Positions 54,350 to 62,136 of a DNA stretch of 64,000 nt are shown here, in pieces. The DNA comes from Psychroflexus halocasei. GTDB lineage: Bacteria > Bacteroidota > Bacteroidia > Flavobacteriales > Flavobacteriaceae. The DNA is taken from the NCBI RefSeq assembly GCF_900107595.1, contig NZ_FNQF01000008.1, positions 62,001 through 126,000 of the forward strand. Direction: 5' to 3'. The notes beneath the pieces were generated by a model. The model was given only the letters and a program-made list of their open reading frames with translations, did no database searches and was not told where the DNA came from. A program made the translations under genes and the position numbers. Each line of letters starts with the position of its first letter. The stretch's first letter is position 1.

Positions 54350-55711
54350 TCACAACTTAATATCGTATTGTTTTAATTTATTGTAAAGCGTTGATCTATC
54401 GATATCCAGTGCTTTGGCAACTTTAGATTTGTTGTAGCGTTGTTTTTCTAGCTCTTCTAAAATCAGCTGTTTCTCTTGATGCTCCTTTGCATCTTTGAGG
54501 TTGACTTTTGGCTGTTCTTTTTCCAAAATAGCTTGTGGTAGATGCGCTTCAAGAATTTCACCATCTTGTGCTAAAAGAACTGCACGCTTCATTAAGTTTT
54601 TGAGTTCACGTAAATTTCCTGGCCAATCGTAATAAGACAATCTTTCTATGAGTTTAATAGAAATTCGAGGAATAGCTTTGTTTAATTCTTGACTTGCAAT
54701 TTTGATAAAGAACTTAACAAATTCTTCGAAATCTTCAGGTCGATTTCTCAAAGATGGTGTTGTGAGTTCAAATTCATTAAGGCGGTGATATAAATCTAAT
54801 CGAAAAATATTATCATCTATCGCGGATTGAAGCATTTCGTTGGTTGCTGCAATAACACGCACATCAATCTTGATGTCTTTAGTATCACCAACTCGTCTGA
54901 TGCTTTGTTCTTGTAAAACTCTTAAAAGTTTCACTTGTGTTTCGTAGGCTAAGTTTCCGATTTCATCTAGAAACAAAGTTCCTCCATTTGCATATTCAAA
55001 CTGACCAACTTTATCATGCGTTGCGCCTGTAAAAGCACCCTTCACATGACCAAACAATTCACTTGAAGCGATATTTTCTGGTAAAGCACCACAATCGACG
55101 GCAACAAACTTTTTATTGGCGCGCTCAGAATGATCGTGAATATATTGTGCAACATATTCTTTACCAGTTCCGCTTTCACCCGTAATAAGAACAGACATTG
55201 TTGTTGGCGCGACTTGTTTTGCAAATTGCCATAATTGAATCGCTTTCGCATTGACACCTTTAATCAAAGAAGTTTCATCAGCTGATTGCTGCGTCTGCTC
55301 TTTTTCTTTCTGTGTGTTTTCTTTTTTAAAATTTGATTGCGACTCTTTTTCTTTATTCTCCAAAGCTTTTTGAATCACAATTTTAAATTCGTCAGGGATA
55401 ATCGGTTTCGAAATAAACTCAAAAGCGCCAAGTTTAATAGACTTTACAGCCGTACGAATGTCTGAGTAGTTTGTGATAAGAATAACAGGAACTTCAGGAT
55501 GGTTTTTTTTAAGATTTTCAATAACGGTTAACCCATCAGAGTTTGGTAATTTATAATCAGTGATCACGAGATCAAAAGTTGTTTGATCAATTAATTTCAA
55601 TGCCGATTCAGCATTGGTTTCTGTTGAAACTTCATAATTAAAACGCTTTAAGTAGTTGCTTAATGTTTTGATAAAAAAAGCATCATCATCAATGAGGAGA
55701 ATATGTTTCAC
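54350..55711 (-). CDS. Sigma-54-dependent response regulator
   Basis: A 453-residue NtrC-type regulator. The receiver domain (about 1-115) has phosphoacceptor D52 in VITDYKLP. The AAA+ domain (about 150-375) has Walker A GESGTGKEY, the sigma-54 contact loop GAFTGAT, LFLDEIGNLAYETQVKLLRVLQE and RNRPEDFEEF. The C-terminal Fis-type HTH is RYNKSKVAKALDIDRSTLYNKLKQY. The longest ORF starts at 55759, but an exact -7 box at 55727-55734 lies inside it, and GTG at 55711 gives VKHILLIDDD as expected. It is next to the array it may activate and near a hybrid kinase. Confidence 0.93.
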   Translation of the reverse strand: MKHILLIDDDAFFIKTLSNYLKRFNYEVSTETNAESALKLIDQTTFDLVITDYKLPNSDGLTVIENLKKNHPEVPVILITNYSDIRTAVKSIKLGAFEFISKPIIPDEFKIVIQKALENKEKESQSNFKKENTQKEKEQTQQSADETSLIKGVNAKAIQLWQFAKQVAPTTMSVLITGESGTGKEYVAQYIHDHSERANKKFVAVDCGALPENIASSELFGHVKGAFTGATHDKVGQFEYANGGTLFLDEIGNLAYETQVKLLRVLQEQSIRRVGDTKDIKIDVRVIAATNEMLQSAIDDNIFRLDLYHRLNEFELTTPSLRNRPEDFEEFVKFFIKIASQELNKAIPRISIKLIERLSYYDWPGNLRELKNLMKRAVLLAQDGEILEAHLPQAILEKEQPKVNLKDAKEHQEKQLILEELEKQRYNKSKVAKALDIDRSTLYNKLKQYDIKL

Positions 55712-55726
55712 AAACAGGATTTTAGA

Positions 55727-55734
55727 CAAATTTA
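55727..55734 (-). promoter_or_regulatory. -7 promoter box of the response-regulator gene
   Basis: The minus-strand reading is TAAATTTG, an exact match, 16 bases before the GTG start at 55711. It excludes the longer start at 55759. Confidence 0.55.
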
Positions 55735-55774
55735 AACAAAGTGATGAATTAAGACACACAAAACTTCGTTAACA

Positions 55775-55804
55775 AAAAAAGGGACTGTCACAAGTGACAG
55801 CCCC
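55775..55804 (-). terminator. Intrinsic terminator closing the four-gene array
   Basis: CTGTCAC (55785-55791) pairs with GTGACAG (55794-55800), extended by GGG/CCC after one mismatch. The minus-strand transcript then meets seven T. It is 25 bases after the last array stop codon. Confidence 0.88.
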
Positions 55805-55828
55805 TAGGGAACCAAAACTAAATTAAGC

Positions 55829-56134
55829 TTATTGTTTTTCGCCTTTAGCGTTATAAGTTACTTCTGCTTGTTGATCTTCAACTTCAAGAATAAACTTATA
55901 CTCTATCTGAGCTTCGCCTGTTGTAATTTCATGGATTTCAACAATGCTTTCCTCAGTATAACCGTCAGCCTTGAAGGCATCTTGTACAATTTGCGGAACT
56001 TCGTTTAACTCAATAACTCTTTGATTTTGGATAAAGTTTTCATAAGAGTTGGTCGGCACTTCTGTTGCAGTGTTTGCATGGCTAATTCCGATAGTAATGG
56101 CTGCAAAAAATGCAGTAAGGACTAATTTTTTCAT
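55829..56134 (-). CDS. Exported PepSY-like paralogue, array member 4 (last transcribed)
   Basis: A 101-residue protein with a signal peptide (MKKLVLTAFFAAITIGISHA). The mature part follows the array pattern: ELNEVPQIVQDAFKADGYTEESIVEI, then a G-E-A-Q-I-EYKFILEV block and a final TYNAKGEKQ. The pattern VP-x-V-x-AF, then E-Y-K-F, then Y-x-A recalls PepSY-like (BLIP-like) domains, but the assignment is tentative. It is the most divergent of the four in its leader. The array terminator follows. Confidence 0.75.
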   Translation of the reverse strand: MKKLVLTAFFAAITIGISHANTATEVPTNSYENFIQNQRVIELNEVPQIVQDAFKADGYTEESIVEIHEITTGEAQIEYKFILEVEDQQAEVTYNAKGEKQ

Positions 56135-56205
56135 AATAATAGGATTTATAGGTTAAATAGGTTGTTGTGGTTTCTTTTGTTGTGCGCTGAAATCAATCAG
56201 CTTTT
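56135..56205 (-). other. Array gap with hairpin after stop codon
   Basis: GCTGA (56186-56190) and TCAGC (56197-56201) form a small hairpin 4 bases after the stop codon of the upstream array gene. Read on the transcript the hairpin has an A-run before it and no T-run after it. Confidence 0.45.
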
Positions 56206-56508
56206 TTAATCTTTCGTCAAGGCATCATAAGACTTCTCAACTTCTTTTCCTTCAATTTCTAAAAGGAACTTGTACTCTGTTAAACCTCTACCTGTTTTTA
56301 CGGCAGTGATTTCTTTGATTTGATCCTCCTTCAAGCCATCAGCTTTAAAAGCATCTTTGACATTTTGAGGAACATCTTTAAATTCTACTTTTTTCTCATT
56401 TTGAAAAGTCGATTCAATTGTAACATCAACTGGTTGAGTTAATGTATTTGCATTGGCGACTCCTATTGTTGCGGCTGCAAAAACTGCAGTTAAAATGATC
56501 TTTTTCAT
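56206..56508 (-). CDS. Exported PepSY-like paralogue, array member 3
   Basis: A 100-residue exported protein. The signal peptide MKKIILTAVFAAATIGVANA is nearly the same as in the other members. The mature part is KKVEFKDVPQNVKDAFKADGLKEDQIKEI, then GRGLTEYKFLLEIEGKEVEKSYDA. Its upstream leader shares an 18-base segment with that of the 56578 gene. No cysteine and no enzymatic motif. The short mature size (about 80 residues) suits a periplasmic or surface binding module. Confidence 0.78.
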   Translation of the reverse strand: MKKIILTAVFAAATIGVANANTLTQPVDVTIESTFQNEKKVEFKDVPQNVKDAFKADGLKEDQIKEITAVKTGRGLTEYKFLLEIEGKEVEKSYDALTKD

Positions 56509-56517
56509 AATTAATAA

Positions 56518-56535
56518 TTTTTAATGTGTGTTGTG
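56518..56535 (-). repeat. Shared 18-base leader segment, copy A
   Basis: TTTTTAATGTGTGTTGTG on the plus strand is also present at 56885-56902. Both copies are 8-11 bases upstream of array start codons, evidence of recent tandem duplication or a shared translation element. Confidence 0.65.
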
Positions 56536-56550
56536 AGTAAGTTGTTGAAA

Positions 56551-56572
56551 ATGAGCTATACTAACAGCTCAT
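56551..56572 (-). other. Array gap hairpin after the stop codon of the 56578 gene
   Basis: ATGAGCT (56551-56557) and AGCTCAT (56566-56572) form a 7-bp stem with an 8-base loop, 5 bases after the stop codon. The transcript continues TTTTC, too short a T-run for a strong terminator. Confidence 0.55.
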
Positions 56573-56577
56573 TAACA

Positions 56578-56877
56578 TTACTTTGTTTGAGCTTTGTAAG
56601 AAATCTCTGATTTCTGTCCGTCAACTTCTAATAAAAATTTGTACTCCGTTAAGCCTTCGCCAGAATCAATTTCCCAAACCTTGAGAACGTCTTCTTCTTT
56701 GTACCCATCTTGCATAAAAGCATTTTGGACGGCTTCTGGAACTTCGCTAAACTTAATTTCTTTCTCGTTTTGAAGTGTTGCTTCTTGAGTCGTTTCAGCG
56801 TGATCTACAATAGTATTCGCTTGAGACAAGCCGATCGAAGCGGCTGCTAAAACAGCAGTAAAAACTAACTTTTTCAT
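56578..56877 (-). CDS. Exported PepSY-like paralogue, array member 2
   Basis: A 99-residue exported protein: signal peptide MKKLVFTAVLAAASIGLSQA, then KEIKFSEVPEAVQNAFMQDGYKEEDVLKVWEI, then GEGLTEYKFLLEVDGQKSEISYKAQ. The WEI-D-S-G block is closest to known PepSY-like proteins. The paralogues align without gaps in the motif region, and charged positions vary more than hydrophobic ones, as expected for a conserved fold with changing surfaces. Confidence 0.78.
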   Translation of the reverse strand: MKKLVFTAVLAAASIGLSQANTIVDHAETTQEATLQNEKEIKFSEVPEAVQNAFMQDGYKEEDVLKVWEIDSGEGLTEYKFLLEVDGQKSEISYKAQTK

Positions 56878-56884
56878 AACAATT

Positions 56885-56902
56885 TTTTTAATGTGTGTTG
56901 TG
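56885..56902 (-). repeat. Shared 18-base leader segment, copy B
   Basis: This is identical to the segment at 56518-56535 and lies just upstream of the 56578 gene's start codon at 56877. Confidence 0.65.
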
Positions 56903-56910
56903 TATTTCTG

Positions 56911-56929
56911 ATGCTAAATTCTTTAGCAT
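56911..56929 (-). other. Array gap hairpin after the stop codon of the 56934 gene
   Basis: ATGCTAAA (56911-56918) and TTTAGCAT (56922-56929) form an 8-bp stem with a 3-base loop, 4 bases after the stop codon. On the transcript an A-run precedes it and no T-run follows. Confidence 0.55.
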
Positions 56930-56933
56930 TTTT

Positions 56934-57236
56934 TTATTCCTTGAGTTTAGCCTTATAAGAGATTTCGGTTTCTTGACCTTCTTCTTTGACTAAAAACTTA
57001 AACTCTGTAAATCTTTTATCAATTTTAGTTTTGACAATTTTCAAAACATCTTTCTCTTCATGTCCGTCAGCTTTAAAAGCATCCCGAACCGCAGCTGGTA
57101 AATCTTTAAATTGAATATTTTTTTCATAATTCACTTCTGTTTGAATTTCTAAAACTTCAAATTGACTTTGACTAACTGTCGCTTTCATTCCTATTGTAGC
57201 TGCTGCAAATGCAACTGTAAAAATCATCTTTTTCAT
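56934..57236 (-). CDS. Exported PepSY-like paralogue, array member 1 (first transcribed)
   Basis: A 100-residue exported protein. ATG at 57236 (MKKMIFTVAFAAATIG) is preferred over the ATG at 57245, since it restores the MKK start of the other members. The mature part is KNIQFKDLPAAVRDAFKADGHEEKDVLKI, then KRFTEFKFLVKEEGQETEISYKA. It is the first gene after the putative -24/-12 element, so the whole array is expected to be transcribed from there. Confidence 0.78.
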   Translation of the reverse strand: MKKMIFTVAFAAATIGMKATVSQSQFEVLEIQTEVNYEKNIQFKDLPAAVRDAFKADGHEEKDVLKIVKTKIDKRFTEFKFLVKEEGQETEISYKAKLKE

Positions 57237-57283
57237 AGCAATCATTTTAATTTGATTATTGTTTCAAATTCATTTAGCTAATA

Positions 57284-57300
57284 TTCAATATTGAGACCAG
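57284..57300 (-). promoter_or_regulatory. Degenerate sigma-54 (-24/-12) element
   Basis: The minus-strand reading is CTGGTCTCAATATTGAA. It keeps TGG and TTG at the spacing of TGGCAC-N5-TTGC, but lacks the -12 C and parts of the -24 box. Initiation near 57272 gives a leader of about 36 bases. No exact TAnnTTTG box lies between here and the start codon. Confidence 0.4.
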
Positions 57301-57372
57301 AATAAAATAAATGATTAAATAGCTGAAAATCAGAATTTTAAAATAATGAAGTTTTAAATAGATTTAAAAATC

Positions 57373-57400
57373 TGTAGAAATGATTCTACACTTTGTAGAA
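57373..57400. promoter_or_regulatory. Enhancer-like inverted repeat with third half-site
   Basis: TGTAGAA (57373-57379) and TTCTACA (57384-57390) are a perfect inverted repeat with a 4-base spacer. A third TGTAGAA follows at 57394-57400. The sites lie 73-116 bases upstream of the putative -24/-12 element, where NtrC-type activators usually bind. Confidence 0.6.
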
Positions 57401-57490
57401 AAACAAAACGTAAATCAACACTTTTTAACTTCATATTTTTTGTGAAAAAGCAGCATTTAGGCAAAAGAATTCCTCTATTTTTAAAAAAAG

Positions 57491-57498
57491 TAAATTTG
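57491..57498 (+). promoter_or_regulatory. -7 promoter box of the hybrid kinase gene
   Basis: TAAATTTG is an exact match, 40 bases before the ATG at 57539. Confidence 0.5.
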
Positions 57499-57538
57499 GT
57501 ACATCTTGTGCCTTTAAAAGTCTCTATAAATAAAAGCG

Positions 57539-60037
57539 ATGTTTAAGCTAAAAGGTAAAATGCTTTGGATTTTCACACTGATTCTTATCGGCTTGATGGG
57601 ATTAAGTGTTTATTTCTATCAAAGTTTGGGAAGTATCAATAAAGATGTTGAAAGTGCTTTGGCACCAGATAAAAACTCAGCTCACATCAAGCAAATTATG
57701 CTTGACCTCAACAAATTCAACAGTCTGTATCTTGTCAGAGAAAATAATTCAAACAAGCAAATGTCAGACAGTTTGATTGATAAAATTACGTCAAGAATTG
57801 ATTCGATTCAGCTTAATTTAAACAGTCAAAAACACAAAATTGACAAGCTTGACACCATCCCTTTTCTGCTGGAACAAATTAGAGATGATTATGCAGCTTT
57901 AGAAAAAAACAGTGATCTTCAACAAGAAAAGCTCTATAAAGAATTTAAAGTTTTTTTAGAAGATGAATTGCTCACGCAAGCCACACAATCATCAGATTCT
58001 GTGATGATTGTAAAGCATATTAACTCAGAAATTTATGAGCGCTCACTAGAAGGCATTGACTCAACAGAAGTAAGCGAAGAGGATTCTCGTAACTTTTTTC
58101 AAAGATTATTTGGCGGTGAGAAACCAAAACCCAAGAAAAAAGACATCAAAGTGATGGATACATTGATCAACCAAAAAATTGACACCTTAGCCTCAAAAAG
58201 CTCGGATAGTCTACTTTTTGATATCGAACCATCCATGCAGATGTTCCAAACGAGACGCATGAGACTTTTGCGACAGCTTAATCAAAGAGAGCGTGATATA
58301 TTCAAAAGTAATATGGAGATTTATAATGATGTTGAGAAAATATTGAACGATATCATTTTTACTGAATACCAAAATCAACAAAACTCAATTGTTAAGCTTC
58401 AGGAAAATGCTCAGAAGAAACTTTACATTATCGCTTTTATTGTTGGCTTGCTTATTCTGATTATTCTCATCAGCATGCTGATTATATTTAAGGATATTAA
58501 CAAGAATATTTTTTACCAAAAGAAACTAAAAGAAAACGAAGCTAAAGCAAGAAGAGAAGCTGAAGAAGAACAGAAATTTCTCTCAACAATGAGTCACGAA
58601 TTAAGAACGCCGCTGACTTCAATTATTGGTTATATCGATCTTTTGGATCACGATAATGAAAATGTTTTGGCTTTAAAATCTGCTTCAGATTATCTTTATG
58701 AAATGACAAACGAAATACTGGATATCGCTAAAATCAAAGCCGGAATTATCGATGTCAATAAAAAACCCGTCAACTTCACAAAAGGGCTTGATGCGATTGT
58801 GCAAAGCTTCTCGAGACCTATAAAAACAAAAGGTTTAGCTTTTGAATATAGAATTCCTGAAGAGAATATTTATGTTGAAACTGATCTTCAATTATTACAA
58901 CACATTCTCTATAATCTATTGCATAATGCGATGAAGTTTACTGAAAAAGGAAAAATCAGTTTTCATGCTTTTGCAGATGTTGATAACCCAGATTATTTTA
59001 TTCTTGAGATTAAAGATACTGGTGTCGGCATGACTGATGTTGAGATTGACAGTATTTTTAAAGATTACCAACAAGCAGGAACTCATAAAAACAAATTGAA
59101 AGGAACTGGTTTAGGCTTAGGCATTGTCAAAAAGCTTGTCCAAAATCTGGAAGGCAAAATGTACATCAAAAGCAACATTGATAAAGGCACATATTTCAGA
59201 TTGGAGTTTCATTTAAAACGTTTAGAAAATATTAAAGAAGAACAAACGAATGCGTTACAACCTAACAAGAGTTTGCTTCAAAACAAACATATTTGTCTTG
59301 TTGAAGATGATGAATTGATTCTAAAATTATTGACAAAAGTGCTGACTTCATATGGCGCTAAAATCACTTCGTTCTCAAATCCGCAAGAAGCATTGAACGC
59401 CTTAGAAAATATTGATTATATCGACTTATTTATTTTTGATTACAAAATGCCAGAAATGACAGGCTACGAACTTTTACAGAAGTTAAAGGCAAAATACCCT
59501 GATTTACCTCCTGCCATTATTTCGACAGCAAACACAATGCTGAGCGATGAAGAAAAATCTCATATTTCAGCTTTTGATGCTAAAATTTTTAAACCTCTTA
59601 AAACCAAAAAACTTATTGACACCGTTTGTGATTTACTGAATATTAAGCAAACTCATCAAACGCAAACCGAGAGGAATTCCGTTGAAATTTCTGAGAGAAA
59701 ATACAGTTTAGAAACTTTAAAAGCCTATGCCGGTGATGAAATGTCAGCACTTATAGAACTCACCCAATCCTTAATTGATGAAAACGAAACCGACCTCAAC
59801 AAACTCAAAAAAGGAATTCAAGAAAAAGAATCTGACATTTGCCGTGACGCTATTCATCGATTAACTTCTAGATTTGGACAAGTTGAAGTCAAAGAAGAAG
59901 TTGATATGGAATTCATCCGAACAAAATTATATGATGCTGAAGCTGACTTCCCTCATGAAGAATTAGAGTCACTTTATCGTTTTTGGAAAAATATCAATCA
60001 ACAGATTCAAAAAGATCTGGGATTGATGTCCTCATAA
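57539..60037 (+). CDS. Hybrid sensor histidine kinase with receiver and Hpt-like domain
   Basis: An 832-residue inner-membrane sensor. Two membrane helices (about 9-27 and 297-318) enclose a large helical periplasmic domain with an odd basic insert (GGEKPKPKKKD, about 197-207). A HisKA domain has phospho-accepting H353 in MSHELRTP. The ATPase domain has NAMKFT, DTGVGM and GTGLGLGIVK. A receiver domain has D634 in IFDYKMPE, and a C-terminal helical Hpt-like domain has H773 in AIHRLTSRFGQ. Thus a complete His-Asp-His relay is on one chain, and the final phosphate acceptor is probably the nearby sigma-54 regulator. Confidence 0.92.
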   Translation: MFKLKGKMLWIFTLILIGLMGLSVYFYQSLGSINKDVESALAPDKNSAHIKQIMLDLNKFNSLYLVRENNSNKQMSDSLIDKITSRIDSIQLNLNSQKHKIDKLDTIPFLLEQIRDDYAALEKNSDLQQEKLYKEFKVFLEDELLTQATQSSDSVMIVKHINSEIYERSLEGIDSTEVSEEDSRNFFQRLFGGEKPKPKKKDIKVMDTLINQKIDTLASKSSDSLLFDIEPSMQMFQTRRMRLLRQLNQRERDIFKSNMEIYNDVEKILNDIIFTEYQNQQNSIVKLQENAQKKLYIIAFIVGLLILIILISMLIIFKDINKNIFYQKKLKENEAKARREAEEEQKFLSTMSHELRTPLTSIIGYIDLLDHDNENVLALKSASDYLYEMTNEILDIAKIKAGIIDVNKKPVNFTKGLDAIVQSFSRPIKTKGLAFEYRIPEENIYVETDLQLLQHILYNLLHNAMKFTEKGKISFHAFADVDNPDYFILEIKDTGVGMTDVEIDSIFKDYQQAGTHKNKLKGTGLGLGIVKKLVQNLEGKMYIKSNIDKGTYFRLEFHLKRLENIKEEQTNALQPNKSLLQNKHICLVEDDELILKLLTKVLTSYGAKITSFSNPQEALNALENIDYIDLFIFDYKMPEMTGYELLQKLKAKYPDLPPAIISTANTMLSDEEKSHISAFDAKIFKPLKTKKLIDTVCDLLNIKQTHQTQTERNSVEISERKYSLETLKAYAGDEMSALIELTQSLIDENETDLNKLKKGIQEKESDICRDAIHRLTSRFGQVEVKEEVDMEFIRTKLYDAEADFPHEELESLYRFWKNINQQIQKDLGLMSS

Positions 60038-60074
60038 AAAAACGCTTTTATCAGATCTGATAAAAGCGTTTTTT
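60037..60074. terminator. 38-bp perfect palindrome, bidirectional terminator
   Basis: The left half runs from AAAAAACGC to the centre GATC, and the right half mirrors it exactly, ending GCGTTTTTT. It begins at the last base of the kinase stop codon and lies 62 bases after the convergent lepA stop. It can terminate transcription from both sides. Confidence 0.85.
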
Positions 60075-60135
60075 AAATTTATATTTTCTCTAAAAGTTCA
60101 TTGAGTATCTATGCTCAATTCAGACTGAGATTTTA

Positions 60136-61932
60136 TTAATCGTTCAATTTCAGGACAGCCATAAATGCTTCTTGTGGAATTTCCACATTACCAACAGCAC
60201 GCATTTTCTTCTTACCTTTTTTCTGTTTTTCTAAAAGTTTTCTTTTACGAGAAATATCACCACCATAACATTTTGCAGTTACATCTTTACGTAAAGCTTT
60301 CACAGTTTCTCTCGAAATAATTTTTGCACCAATTGCAGCCTGAATCGGAATATCAAATTGTTGACGTGGTATTAATTCTTTTAATTTAATACACATTTTC
60401 TTACCGATATCATAAGCATTATCGGCGTGAAGTAAAGCTGATAATGCATCAACTTTATTTCCGTTAAGCAGAACATCAACCTTCACAAGTTTAGAAGTTC
60501 GCATGCCAATTGGCGAATAATCAAAAGAAGCATAACCTTTAGAAACTGTTTTTAAACGATCATAAAAATCGAAAACAATTTCAGCCAAAGGCATATCAAA
60601 ACTCAGTTCAACACGATCTTCAGTCAGGTAAATTTGATTTGTAATTTCTCCTCTTTTTTCAATACAAAGCGACATCACAGGACCAACATAATCAGCTTTT
60701 GTAATGATACTTGCTTTAATGTAAGGCTCTTCAACACGATCTATAACAGAAGGATCTGGCAAATCTGAAGGGTTACTGACAGGCAATGCTTCATTAGGAT
60801 CTTTCAGCGTGTAGGCTAAATAAGAAACGTTAGGCACGGTTGTGATTACCGTCATATCAAACTCACGCTCTAATCTTTCCTGAATAATTTCAAGGTGAAG
60901 CATACCTAAGAAACCGCAACGGAAACCAAAACCAAGAGCGGCAGAACTTTCTGGTTGGAATACCAAAGAGGCATCATTCAACTGAAGTTTTTCCATAGAA
61001 GCTCTCAGTTCCTCATAATCTTCGGTATCAACAGGATAAATTCCTGCAAAAACCATAGGCTTGACATCTTCAAATCCTGAAACAGCATTTTGTGTTGGCG
61101 TTTCGGCATCAGTAATGGTATCACCCACTTTAACTTCGCGCGCTTCCTTAATTCCTGTGATAACGTAGCCTACATCGCCAGCTGATATTTCTTTTTTAGG
61201 AATTTGAATTAATTTTAGAGTACCGATTTCATCAGCTGAATATTGATTATCTGTTGCGACAAATTTAATTTTTTGATTCTTTTTAATCGACCCATCGAAA
61301 ACTCTAAAGTAAGTTTCAACACCACGAAATGGGTTGTAAACAGAGTCGAAAATCAAAGCTCTCAACGGCGCATCAGGATCGCCTTTTGGTGAAGGAACAC
61401 GTTTCACGATTGCTTCAAGAATTTCTTGAATTCCTAAACCTGTTTTTGCACTCGCAGGAATGACATCTTCACGATCACAGCCTAAAAGATCAACAATATC
61501 ATCTGTCACTTCCTCAGGATTTGCACTTGGCAAATCAACTTTATTAAGAACAGGAATGATTTCTAAATCATTTTCTAAAGCTAAGTAAAGGTTTGAAATG
61601 GTTTGTGCCTGAATGCTTTGCGCCGCATCAACAATCAATAAAGCGCCTTCACAGGCTGCAATAGATCGCGATACTTCATAAGAGAAATCCACGTGACCAG
61701 GCGTATCAATAAGGTTGAACACATATTCTTGCCCTTCATGATGATGCACCATTTGAACAGCGTGACTTTTAATGGTAATGCCACGTTCTCGTTCCAGATC
61801 CATGCTGTCGAGTAATTGTGATTGTTTTTCACGTTCAGTGACACTTTCGGTTGCATCAAGCAAACGGTCGGCAAGTGTACTTTTCCCGTGATCAATATGC
61901 GCAATTATGCAAAAATTTCGGATATGTTTCAT
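60136..61932 (-). CDS. lepA: Elongation factor 4
   Basis: A 598-residue ribosome-associated GTPase that can reverse translocation. G-motifs: HIDHGKSTL (G1), the switch-[14 protein letters not shown] (G3) and NKVDLP (G4). The EF-G-like domains II, III and V follow, and the C-terminal block [25 protein letters not shown] is unique to LepA. Length is normal. An exact -7 box lies at 61959-61966. lepB (signal peptidase), the neighbour in some bacteria, is not here. Confidence 0.97.
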   Translation of the reverse strand: MKHIRNFCIIAHIDHGKSTLADRLLDATESVTEREKQSQLLDSMDLERERGITIKSHAVQMVHHHEGQEYVFNLIDTPGHVDFSYEVSRSIAACEGALLIVDAAQSIQAQTISNLYLALENDLEIIPVLNKVDLPSANPEEVTDDIVDLLGCDREDVIPASAKTGLGIQEILEAIVKRVPSPKGDPDAPLRALIFDSVYNPFRGVETYFRVFDGSIKKNQKIKFVATDNQYSADEIGTLKLIQIPKKEISAGDVGYVITGIKEAREVKVGDTITDAETPTQNAVSGFEDVKPMVFAGIYPVDTEDYEELRASMEKLQLNDASLVFQPESSAALGFGFRCGFLGMLHLEIIQERLEREFDMTVITTVPNVSYLAYTLKDPNEALPVSNPSDLPDPSVIDRVEEPYIKASIITKADYVGPVMSLCIEKRGEITNQIYLTEDRVELSFDMPLAEIVFDFYDRLKTVSKGYASFDYSPIGMRTSKLVKVDVLLNGNKVDALSALLHADNAYDIGKKMCIKLKELIPRQQFDIPIQAAIGAKIISRETVKALRKDVTAKCYGGDISRKRKLLEKQKKGKKKMRAVGNVEIPQEAFMAVLKLND

Positions 61933-61958
61933 TCTCTTTTTCTCGTGTTTAAGAGTTG

Positions 61959-61966
61959 CAAATATA
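61959..61966 (-). promoter_or_regulatory. -7 promoter box of lepA
   Basis: The minus-strand reading is TATATTTG, an exact match, 27 bases before the lepA ATG. Confidence 0.55.
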
Positions 61967-62136
61967 GGTTTTTAAGACAGAAAGTATAAGCTTTAATTGT
62001 TTTGATTATCATCTGTCTAGCAATCGATTAAAATTATCATATTTTTAGAGTATATGATTGTAAATTTTAAAAAATTCATTTATAGTTTATATTTATAAAA
62101 AACTTAGTTGAAGACTTTCTTTAAAAAATCACCTTA

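Noticed and set aside
55712-55759. N-terminal extension of the sigma-54 regulator
   Set aside because: It contains an exact -7 box, and response-regulator receivers start right at the VKHILLIDDD segment.
55781-57300. Array of regular repeats considered as CRISPR or phage-related repeats
   Set aside because: The repeats are whole coding genes of about 300 bases with signal peptides. There are no short identical direct repeats with spacers and no cas genes.
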